DNA from: Juglans regia
Taxonomy: Eukaryota > Streptophyta > Magnoliopsida > Fagales > Juglandaceae
Length of the DNA: 64,000 nt
NCBI RefSeq assembly: GCF_001411555.2
Contig: NC_049909.1
Location: 17,222,623-17,286,622, forward strand
Direction: 5' to 3'
Each line of letters starts with the position of its first letter. The stretch's first letter is position 1. Below the pieces are notes generated by a model, which was not told the origin of the DNA, did not search any database, and saw only the letters and a program-made list of their open reading frames with translations. Positions 48,102 through 59,500 of this stretch are shown here, one piece after another. A program made the translations under genes and the position numbers.

Positions 48102-48275
48102 TGAGTAATGCTATATATAGTCGTGAATGTATAAATATTATGCAGTTATTTTGAAAAAGAGTGAGATCTATTCATAAAAAATTAATTTCTTTTCATGTGG
48201 GTCTCATATTTATTTATTTTTTTTAAAGCGACTGTACGGTGCTTGCACACTCACGACTGCAAGTATCATTTCTCT
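48102..48275. mobile_element. Imperfect fold-back MITE
   Basis: The left arm AGTAATGCTATATATAGTCG..TGAATGT pairs loosely with the right arm CACTCACGACTGCAAGTATC.. read in reverse. TGGGTCTCATATTTATTTAT in the core is common to such elements. Confidence 0.45.
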
Positions 48276-48703
48276 AAAATTATAAGGATGAATATCACAC
48301 ACATTGTATTTACGTATGATATTCGAGTAAATTAATGAAAATAATTACAACTCTCCTCAAGATATATAGTACCCTTATCCGGTACTACTCTTTAATTTGT
48401 GGTCTTTAATATTACAACTAGGGTTAGGACTGAGTAGTACTTCTCATGATATTCCAAAATATCACGAGCAATACTGTTGTTTTCTTCAATTAGGTTTGTT
48501 TGAGTCTTTGACACGATAAAATTTCTACTTAGTAGCCCTATATCATATATTTGCTAAAGAAAAAAATAAAAAAATAAAAAAAATAAAAATTCATATCAAA
48601 TTAAGTGTGTGGTGCAAGTGTTGAATAGAAGAACTCTTGACATGAACTCGGAGGAGTAAAAGACAACACATACTTGTGCTAGCTAGTGCTTCTTTTCTTT
48701 GAC

Positions 48704-48743
<40 letters not shown>

Positions 48744-49007
48744 ATAAAGGAAAGCAAACGGAGATTGATTAGCAAACAACCAGCTTGCATGCCTATGAAT
48801 TAGTGATCATATCATGCGTACAGTAATACATATAAACATAGGTCCGAATTTCCTCATATTTTTTTTTTGGTGAATTTTGTTGGAAAATATACTCTAACAA
48901 GTTGTACAGTACTAAGGGAGGAGAATTAAGCTAATTTAATGCAGAAAGCTGCTAGCAAAAAGAGGGTGTGGCATTCCAGTAGTTCCACCTCAACTCCAAG
49001 GTCTGGT
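48276..49007. other. 3' flank of the bHLH gene
   Basis: AT-rich DNA with a (TA)n tract at 48707-48738. No gene is seen; the right part is the expected 3' UTR of the minus-strand bHLH gene. Confidence 0.5.
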
Positions 49008-51323
49008 TCAATATAAGACAGCTTCGCCCTCAATTATTCTAAGCATGTGGTGAACTGCTCCTGCTATGTCATCTACTGAAGTGAGTTGGCATCCTTCTTC
49101 AACCTGCATTCAGAAATGAAAAAGTTTTATTTAGCCGAAAACTCTAATTTTTAGAAAATCGGGGGCGGAGATCAGTTCCTTCCAAACATAGAAAACGCTA
49201 CAAATTTCAGAAAAAAGGACTGATCTCTCTCTCTCTCTCTCTGGCCCTCTGGGTGCGCACACCAATGACCTTTTGGTTTCGGGAGAAGGACGAAAAATGA
49301 GCTATATTCTTTCATATATTATGAACAGTACTGGTGAAACTCGGATTTTGGTTAAGGGAAGCTAGGCGCGCGGCTGGATATAATATTAGCTAGAACTCAA
49401 TTATATATTAGTGATAATGCCGTTGATCTGATCATATTATAATAGCACCTTCAATCAAATCAAGCTTTCTGATCTATTAATATAGATGATCGATGTATCG
49501 CTGTACTACAAGAAAAATAGATTTTTGTAGTCATTTAATTGAGGCGAAAAGATTATTTATGATTAAAACAGATTCATTTTAGTTATAAATAGTCATTTCG
49601 TTAGAATTAACTGACAATTTTTTAGTTAGCTAGAGCGAGCTCTATGAGAGTTTCTTCTTTCGTTAACATATATATCAAACGTTTGAAACTTTGAAAAACA
49701 TAGATAAACAAGTATTTGATTCTAAAATAAGTTATATATATATATATAGTCGTGATCAATAAATAAACTTACTTGCAAATAAATTTATTCTTCCTGCGCA
49801 GAAAGTACAAACATATTAGATAGAAAAGAAAATACATAATTCTTTCGTACCTTGGCACTGATAGAGTAGAGGACCAAGGGGTCCATAGTGGTCACATTGA
49901 GGTGAAGGATGGACAGGCGAAGTGTCTGAAACCCGGCAACCAACTTTGAAAGCTGTCTAGGGTTTCGTCGCGTCAGGATTCTAAGGTTTGCATGGGTTTC
50001 GATCAAACTCACCTCGATATCAGCTATGGCATCCTCAGTTTTCGTTGTATACTTGTTAGGGATCTGCGACCACGTGTACTGTGGATACACAAAAAACTGT
50101 GAAAATGGCGGTTGCCGGAATTTGCAGGTTGTGGCATCTTCGTCGATTAATGCTCCCACTCCTGGTTGCGGAAGTTGGAGTTTCTGAACTTCGAGTGACT
50201 GCAAGAGATGCTCAAGTTCCTTCACAAATTCTATAGCACCTCCTACTATGGAGGCCTGGTCACCCTACAAAAATAAATGTTTTTCATTTAAGGGTTTAAT
50301 GAAAACTAGTGGAATATGATTTATAAAGATGATATGATGATGAAGAAAATGGAGAAACTAACTTCAATTTCTAATGAGATCGAGCTGCGATAATCCCATT
50401 TTTTCCGTTTCAGCTAGGCCATACCTAATGCTTAATTCCTTCATCACGTGACAGACAAACATGGGAAAATCTATTGAATTACAAAATGCAGTGGGGACGG
50501 GAGGGAAAATCTGAAGGAATAACTGGTGGGAGCCTGCAGCCAAAAGTGACAACTTCAGCTTTGCTTTTACATGACTGGTCTCTGATGAGTTTTGCTGCAT
50601 TACCTGACTTTACGCCGAACTTTTCCCAATGAATCATCGCTGGGTCTGGAATTCATTCAGTCCGGCTTTTCAGAACCCACCAAATTTCTCAAATTTTATT
50701 TATTCTAGCCATGAAAATCTAAGCGCGGATACCTTTTTATACTGTGATATGTCAATTAATGCAGCATGCAAGAGTAATATCATTGGAATTATGGTATGGA
50801 AGTTTAGCAATAATATATTGGATTGCCTCATGTTTGTTTAAACAGAAATTCTTCAATATGAAAATGCGTTTTCATCCCGAAACAGACATGGAGAGAAATA
50901 AGAAAGAAGAAGGAAGAATAAAAAACACACCCTTTGGGCATAGGATTCAGGCATGAGGGAGCGCAAGACGGAGAGGTGCTCATTCATCTGTTTCCTGCGG
51001 TTTCTTTCAACAGCGATGTGCGTCATCCTTTGTGTCTCAGCTTCTTCCTTGTTCTTGCACACCCTTGGCTTTCTCCTCCTCTTCTTCCTCCCTTGAACCG
51101 CCAAATTCTGCCTCCGTTCTACAACTTGTGACCTACCACAGTGGCGCTTTTGGGTCATCAATGAAGAGTTCTCCAAAATAGCACCTTGGTTTTGAGGTGG
51201 CATTGCATTCTCTAATAAAAAACTGGTCTCTGAAGAGTCATGGCTGCTATATGGTGCTGCAGAGATGGTGTCGTAGACTATGAAGTTAAAAAGCTCATTG
51301 GAAGAAAGAGCTTCTAAAGCCAT
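49008..51323 (-). CDS. bHLH transcription factor, bHLH94/96-like
   Basis: Three exons (50931-51323, 49851-50264, 49008-49103) join in phase 0 to give 300 residues. The N-terminus starts [11 protein letters not shown], as in the bHLH96 group. A basic stretch [17 protein letters not shown] (79-94) precedes the bHLH domain at about 98-155. The basic part [19 protein letters not shown] has H102, E106 and R110, the triad that reads E-box/G-box DNA. Helix 2 contains [20 protein letters not shown], with the exon junction at QR|GD where relatives also split. The C-terminus (about 200-295) is an ACT-like dimerisation region ([37 protein letters not shown]). This family includes FAMA/MUTE-like and bHLH94/96 regulators of cell fate; the exact role here is not shown by sequence. 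Intron 2 contains a CACTA-like terminus. Confidence 0.94.
49504..49620. mobile_element. CACTA-like terminal fragment in bHLH intron 2
   Basis: TACTACAAGAAAAATAGA at 49504 matches the CACTACAAGAAAA terminus of En/Spm-type elements except for the first base. It is followed by repeated TTTATGATTA / TTAGTTATAAATAGTCATTT units like subterminal repeats. No opposite terminus was found. Confidence 0.45.
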
Positions 51324-53530
51324 TTTTATCCAACTGTAAAACTTATTTCCTTTCCTTCCCCTTCAAATGGACTTGAGTTGATAACCCAACACTGTTATCG
51401 GTTCCAATTCAAAGACAACAATCATTTTATAGCAGAACCCTATTCTTGAACTTTTGAGAGAGAGGGTGTAGCTTAAAATAATGTGAAGTGCTCTAGAGAT
51501 ATGGTGCACGTGAGAGGGCAGAAAAGGAGTTGTGCTTTTCTGCTTCAAAAAGTGAAGGAAACAGAAAGAGGTTCTTCTCTCATCCTTTTTTCTGTTTTCC
51601 TTCCCGATTTCATAGATGACCAAGACCGGGACAGACTCTGCAATGGAGACGGTGTTGGGGGACCCAAATCTATATAGAAATACGCATACAAACAACAGAA
51701 CAAGCTGTACAAAAGCTACCCCTCACATTCAAATCTGTGTTGGGCTTTGCAGTGAATGACTGCCTCACGCACCCTTAGATTCTCATATACATAATTTTGA
51801 CACACAAAAGCTTTAACCTATGCTCGACAATGCATTGTACAGTACTACATGTCATGGTTTATCTAGATTTTGACGTTGGTAGGCATTGCAACATTTTATC
51901 TATAAGAAAAGCTTTCTTTTGCAAACCGCTGCTATATAATTTGATTTGTAAGAGAAACTTAAAAATTAAATATCTTTCAAATCAAATTCTGTCATATCAA
52001 CAATATGAAAAATGTATCATCCACACTGACTTATAATATATGATTTGTAAGGATGGATCTATATACTGATGTTAATGTATCTTGTGAGAGCTGGTTTTAC
52101 ACAATAAGTAGCTAAAGGCCTGTGACTTGGTTGACAAAACCCTCAGTTTTTAAAATGGAAGTATGAAGTTTGAAAGTCCTTTTCTCCAAATCGAAAAAAA
52201 AAACACTTAAAAAAAAAAAGTAATTGCAAGCCATGGATAGTCCTTTCTTGTTAGCTAGAAAGGTTATGCTAATTAACATGCCTATATAAATTAGAAAAGG
52301 GCATACTAAAATGAAATTAGTGATTTGCTAATCAGCATTTAACTGACTGTGAGCAGCATAAGCACGTCAGGAAGTTGTCACTGTCACTACTGCAATGAAA
52401 ACGAGTTATGGATCGCACTGAGCAAAAGAAGGACTAAGCTGATTTTATAGGGCATTGGTTTGCGTTTTTTTTTTTTTTTTGGGTATTCACTCATTTATAG
52501 GCAATGGAAAGCTTGCTTTTCCAGACAGAGACGTAAAGCTATGGCAATTAGTTAATCACTAACTCTATGCAAATTATCAATATTGCATGCATGCTTGGAT
52601 AAGAGAAGTATTACCAAAACATCAGCTAAGAGGCCGTAACCTAATCGAAAAAAATAAGATAAGTTATTTCTATGGTAAAAACTAGATGAAGAACCAGTTA
52701 TACACACACACACACACATTCACCTCTTGTATAGCCTAGCTGCTTGCATCTCTCATGCATCAAGCATTAGGCCTACCTATTTTTGTTTTTTAGGCTAGTC
52801 CTTTTGTTTTGCGTTAACTTACATATAAGAATCACAGGGATATGTTTATCACGGGAGAAAGAGAGATAGAGACAGGGAGACAGAGCACATATATACATAT
52901 ATATAAACAAAATGAAGGATAGGGATTTATATACAAAGACTGAACTGTAGCCTTATCTGGTGAGGAGGACATATGAAGGAGGGTGGTCGAACTTGGGCCA
53001 TGGGTCCAAGCTGTCAGCTGGCTCTCTGACGGTTAATCCACGTGACTATCAGCTTCAGCTCTCGAGAAAGTGCAATTTTAACGTCAATTTTTACCATGTT
53101 AAAAAAAAAATCTCATGCTCGAATATTTCTATCTTTCTGTTTTCCCTGAGAATATTGGTTAATGGTTTCAAGCTCCTTTTTTCATCTCCTTGCACGCTTT
53201 GTCTGTGCAAATGGAACATGCATGGAGAGGCACAAACGCCCAGCATTATACCAAAGAAGAGCTACAACACAGATGGCTTTTATTCTGCCTTTTTTTAGTA
53301 TAAATGGGTAAATGGGATTGTGAAAAGTACGTGCAGCAGCAGCTTCATGTGCATGCGAATGGGTGGGATGAAGGGAGAGAAAAATATAATATAAAATGAA
53401 CAGCATGACCATAGCCATTGCCTTTAGGCTCACTGTGAGAGGTATTAACGTTTGCTCAGTTGCCTCAAAGTCTCAGGGATCTACAATTTTGGTCATTAAA
53501 AATGGAAAAAAAAATGCCACGATGGTTGCC
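51324..53530. other. Upstream flank of bHLH gene and 3' flank of PIG-W gene
   Basis: It holds a possible TATA box (TATATAG on minus) near 51670, a (CA)n tract at about 52705-52718, and purine-rich repeats at 52855-52890. The minus frame at 53182-53433 begins like a signal peptide but lies about 100 bases after the PIG-W stop on the same strand, so it is probably 3' UTR. Confidence 0.45.
51669..51676 (-). promoter_or_regulatory. Possible TATA box of the bHLH gene
   Basis: CTATATAG on the minus strand, about 350 bases upstream of the ATG at 51323. The leader between holds a (GA)n patch near 51455. Confidence 0.3.
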
Positions 53531-56500
53531 CTACCAAAACTTAAGCCTAATGCAACAAAAATCTGCAATCCCAACGACAACTGTTAAAACGGAAGCATAC
53601 AAAACCAAAATAAAAAGGGCTGCGACGGATGATGCTGACAGGGTATCCACAGACAAGTTCACAAGCCCAGTGAGCACGTTAGCCTGCAAAGTAAAACAGT
53701 AAATAGATTATTACTTTGACCTTCGAGGTAAGAGAAAAAATAATGTTCATATCGTTTACTGAATGCTATTGCATCTTTTTTACCAGTAGAAAGGAACCGA
53801 GTAAGTTCCGGTTAAATGCTTGTTCAAGTATAGAAGTTTTACTTCCAGGAATGTAATCAGAAAGTGTTAGTACGGAAAGCACCTGCCAAACAGGAGACAT
53901 TTTGATTGGGAAATTTATACAAATTATCAGGGAAACTACAATGCAGAACAGGTATATTGCAAGTACAATGCATACAATAGGCATTTACTTCCCATATCAA
54001 GATTATAACACTCTTGCACATTAAAAAAAAAAAAAATAGAACACTAGGCTGCATTTGAATGTTGAGCTGAACTCAGTTGAGTTAAGTTTTTAATAAATAG
54101 TAGTGAGTTGAGTAGTGGAGGAAGTTATGTAAGGCTCATCTAAACTGAGTTTAAAGTGTGTTTGGATGTTAAGATGAGTTTAATACTTTTTATGAGGAAT
54201 TACCTTTCAGACAGAGATCCTGCATTCTCATAGCTGGATTCAATCCAGCTTGAACTCAAATGAGTCAAATCTATCAGATGAAGAGATCAGATGAGACCTT
54301 TGGTCTCTAAACCTTATGACACTCCCATACCGATCTTCTTCCAAAAATGTTGGATGCCAAATGCAACTTGTGCTGCGATGTTTTGAAGAATACACGCTCT
54401 CATGGCTTGTCATCTCACTCAGTCCCAACACATTTGTCTCATCCCAAAATGAGAGAAACCTGGGCCATAAGGAGCAATCTGGCCAACGAAGCTCTGCCAA
54501 ATGGTATACAAAGTGGTTTTGATACACCATCTTGGTTTAGTTCACAGTCTCCCTTCCTCCCTCCATGTTTGTTTAGTACACACTGTATTGTCTCTTAGTC
54601 ATTGGAAATTCATTTAAATTACCTAGTACATTGCATGTTGTGTTGTGTTGTAGTAGAGTTAATATTTGGACTAGCATATATATTCCATATATTCCATGAA
54701 GGAAGCTGAAGGCATCATCGGAAATCGTAATTCACTTTGATAACAGAGATTTGGTTGAGCAATTGCTCTTTTTTTTTTTCCCTCTCCCCCTCCTCTTGTT
54801 ATGAATTGTTCATATTTTGCCTCTCTTCTTCATTCCAAGTCATCGAATATCATAGACAAATACCTTTTAACTTCTCTATCGATTGTCTGACGAGTAAACA
54901 GAAAAGAAACAGTCTATACAAGAAGTTAAGTTACACTCACATTACAACGAATAGCCTTTGGAATAGGACATAATATTTATTTATAAGATGAATTAAAGAC
55001 CTAATCACTACTTTGAGACAGGTTTAAGAAAATACTCCTTTTTTCCTCTCCTCTTTCTGTCTATTGTGGTTCACATTTTTCTTTTCTTCTTCCTTCCAAC
55101 TCATCAAACATAATAGACAAATACCTTTTACATTCTCTATCCATTGTCTGACAAGTAAACAGATAAGAAAATTGTGATACCCCATTTTGATAAGTGATAA
55201 GGGTAGGTGGTTTATAGGACCCCACATTGCTTGGGAATGAGAAGTTTTTGCTCTTTATAAGGTTCTAATGGGGCTCCAATTGTATTATTGACTAGTCTTT
55301 TTGGAGTATAAGTAATGTGACTTGGGCCTTCCATTAGGGTGTTACAAATGGTATAAGAGCCTCGATTGTGATACCTCATTCTAATAAGTGATAAGAGTAG
55401 GTGATGTATGGGATCCCATATAGCTTGGGAAGAAGTTCTTTTTCTTTATAATATTCTAATGGGGCTTCAATAGTATCATTGACTAGTTCTTTTAGAGTAT
55501 AAGCCATATGACTTGGGCCTTCCATTGGGCCTTACAAATAGCATCAGAGCCTATCCCAACCAGAAATGTGGAACTTGAGCCATGCCAACTACGACGAACT
55601 GGCTTGACGAGGATGTCGGGAATATAACTGGGGGGGAGATTGTGATACCCCATTCTGATTAAGTGATGAAGGTAGGTGGTGTATGAGATCTTATATTGCT
55701 TGGGAAGGAGAACTTCTTGTTCTGTATAATGTTCCAATGGGACTCCAATTGTATCATTGACTAGTTCTTTTGGAGTATAGGCCATGTGGCTTGGACTTTC
55801 CATTAGAGCGTTATCAAAATAGTCTACACTCTAAACAAGAAGTTGGACACGCACATTACGACGAATAACCTTTGGAACAGAACATATTACTTATTCAACA
55901 GATGAATTAAAGATCTAATCACTACTTTGGATAGGTTCAAGAAATTGACACCACAACACACATGCAATTTATTCCTCTAATACGGTCATTAAGCAAATAT
56001 ATGATCTTATGCTGTGTTAATAGACAGAATTCAAAAGAGGGAAAATGCAAATGTCATTGAACTCTATACATACAGAAGAAAAAGGAGTGCGATTACCTGT
56101 AGGTTTAAAGCCAATACCATAGTAACATACGGTAGGTTGCACTGTTCAATGTGTTCACGTTAATTTCTTCCACTTTAGCAAAATAGTTTACTTCAACACT
56201 TGCATAAATTAGAAAATCAAATGAAGTAGGATATTATACCGTTCTGCGGGAAACTCCTTCAACGTATCTGTCAAGAAGCACAGTTGTTGTCCTAAAATGT
56301 GCATTTAGGTAAAGAGAAAGGAAGTCAACTTCAAAACATTGTTAATATGGATGTTAGGAAGCACTAGCAACATAGACTGTACCAAAACAGAAGCATAAGA
56401 ATCCAGACTCTTCTCCTTGCCCAATTATTGCTTCTCAACATAGCAGATGAATGGTTTCCAAAAAATAGATAGTTACCCAACTGGACTCCAAGAAGGTACA

Positions 56501-59500
56501 TTCCCCAATATCCTGGAAATAGAAAAAATAAATAATCAGCACAATTGTATTAATAGTGGTACTAACAAATGGAATAGAAGCTTCAAGTTGGTTGCCACAA
56601 TCCCACTTACACTATATGGTGCATTCCAACGAAGCAAATAAGAGAAATTTGGCCAAAAGGGAAGATTTTATGGAATTTGTTTAGGGTTGTCTAAGGAATT
56701 GAAGGAGGCATAAAAGAGAACTTTTTCTGAAAAAATAAATATTCCATTAATTTCTTTATGAGATCACAGAATTTTGGGTCTCAGCTTTTTGGATCATATT
56801 TTCTTCTTTCTTCAGTTGAATCCACTGGAGTTTTGTATAGCTACATACTCACAAGAAGGGTTTGACCCTCAATTTTATGTTACTCATACAAGAATGGCTA
56901 CCGCAGATTCACACCTTAACGTTTTGTACATATGATCTTAAAGGTTATTTTATTCAAGCTGAAAGATCAAAGATGCAAGGAAACAGAACATGGTTGTCAA
57001 AGCTACAATAGAGAAATGGAAGACATAGGAAGAACATGATTGTCAAAGCTACAATAGAGAAAATGGCCTTCCTTTGGGTCTGGTAGCATATTTTAACAAT
57101 ATAAATGTTCTAATATACTATAATAAAATCTGGGTCTTACATGCTGTACTGAAGACATGTGCTTCCATGTAAACATTACATGCATCCTTTTACCACACGG
57201 CTCATTATGGTTTTTTCCACTTTGAATGAAAAGAAAATTTGCTCCAACTTAAATTCCTGGAGCCAAAAGTTCTAACAAAATCTGAAATGCTACATACTTT
57301 ATATTATTTGAAAAACCTATATCCACTTACGAAAATGATTTCTAAACCAAATTTTTTATACGATATATTATTTATTTTGTCTACAACGCATTTTATTAAA
57401 TGATCTATGCACCGAATGGACATACTGCTAAACAGAAGATAGTTGGAATTTAAACTTAGTTGAGTTAAGCTCATGTGTATATCATAAGCTCTAAGTAGTC
57501 ACATCGTAAACTATGATTGGTGGACTACTTGTACTCCTCGAAAAGCTTCTGAATCATATGTCAAATCAAGCATAAAGATGCTAATATTGACTCAAAAAGA
57601 TATACATGCTTATTTACACATGGTTTTATGTGCATGCTCCCCTAAATATTCTAATTCACATGACTCACCAAATTTCTTGATCCCAAATTCTGATATTCTC
57701 AGCAAAATCTTTCAAAAATCTTTCTAAAACTCAAAACAATAAGAGTCTTGGAAAAGTTTACCCATTTTGAACAATCAACATTGCCCAAAAAAAACGTAAA
57801 GTATACCAGTCGGCTTAAAAGTAACAAACAAATCAATAGGAAATAAAAACATCAACAATTTCATTAAAAAACCAGCAGTTCTAATTTTTTTAATGCATGA
57901 TAAAGAACATAATCATCCAACCATGGTAATAATTTACACTTGATCCTCACCAAATATGCTGAAAATACCCTCCTTGTTTTGGCTGATAATATTTGTTCCT
58001 CTTTTGTCAGAGAGCAGATACAAATTCAACCCACAGATCAAGCAAATTTGATACCCTGAATAATCAAAAACTTTCAAGCTAAAAACTGATATTTCTGAAG
58101 ATATAAACACAAGCAAACATATTCAATCGAAATTATACCTACTAGAACTAAAGAACCTAGGATTCCAGAATATGATGGGGGAACATTGATGATGGATGTA
58201 AGGAGGGATACAGCAGCCAGTGTAAAAAAGAAATTCCAGTGCACACCATATTCGCTCACATGAACCTTCAAGAAAAAATCAGAAGACAGGCCTTGTTTAG
58301 AAGCATAATAAGATTTAAAAGAAACTATTATAAAACTCCTAGTATCACATAGATAGAACATGATAAGGCCAAATTACAGCACTACATATGAACCATGAAT
58401 TGATTTCATTAAAACTAAAAAACCAAATAGTGATGTGAGAATATAAACTTCAGCCTTATTACATCATACTGCCACAACACTAATTTGGTAGCAGAAGTCT
58501 TGTTACATAATAGCGAATTACAGCACTACAAATGAACCATGAATTGATTTCATAAAAACTAAAATAAAACTGAAATGTGAGACTATAAACTTCAGTCCTG
58601 CAGCTCCTGCTACATCAAACTGCCAGAATGCTAATTTGGTAGCAGAAGTATCTAAAAGAAAGAATTGATCTTATTGTGTTCTATTGCAATACATTTCTAC
58701 AAAAAATGATGGTACCAATGTTTAAGTTGTTTTGTTTTGGTAACAATGCCTGCATTCAGCCTTAAATTTCAACAGGCAATGGGCAGATGAAGAAACTTGA
58801 TGCCCAAAAACATTAGGGTGAACTTTGGCTTGCAACACCTACCTGGATATATTTGTTCAAATTAATGTTGCAAAGGCTACCTCAGAGTTTACCAACTACT
58901 TTTACAAAAAGCCTTCCAAAATGGATAGAGGTAAGATGACCTACCTCAGCAGCAGGAGATTTGGCAAATGTTTGTAAAAAAACCTCTATAATTCAGCGTA
59001 TATCTGCTGATATATTAAAGGCAAACTCATAAAAATTTAAGATCTAAAAAAAATACCTGATAGTCCACACTGGCAGTAGAAACAAGACGAAGAAGTCCTA
59101 GAATGATTAATGGGCTAGTAGATTGAAATGCAGTCTTCCAACTCCTAAAAAAGCATTAATTTCTTGTTACCATTGAACATCTTAGAAACAAATGATGAAC
59201 ACAAAGAACAGGTTTCCACCCAAGAGGGAAATGAACCAATCTGCTTTGAGCAAAAATATCATCTGTAAGGCCTAGCTGATGGAGAACAACACCACTTGCT
59301 TTCTAGGCAAACTAGACTAATGAACTTGACTAGTTCTCAGAAAAAGCACGTCACAGTGTCCCATAAAGAGAGGACATTTGATAGCAGTCACCAACATAAA
59401 TCATATACATCCTATACCAGACAAAGCACATGTCACAGTGTCCCATATGACATGATACTGCTTCAGTACATTTCTTTTATTTTTTTCTTTATCTTAAACA

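Noticed and set aside
50629..50956. Two 70-residue plus-strand frames within the bHLH gene
   Set aside because: They lie in intron 1 and over exon 1 on the opposite strand and have no motif.
53182..53433. Minus-strand frame with a signal-peptide-like start
   Set aside because: It begins about 100 bases after the PIG-W stop on the same strand, where the 3' UTR is expected, and its remainder shows no peptide motif.
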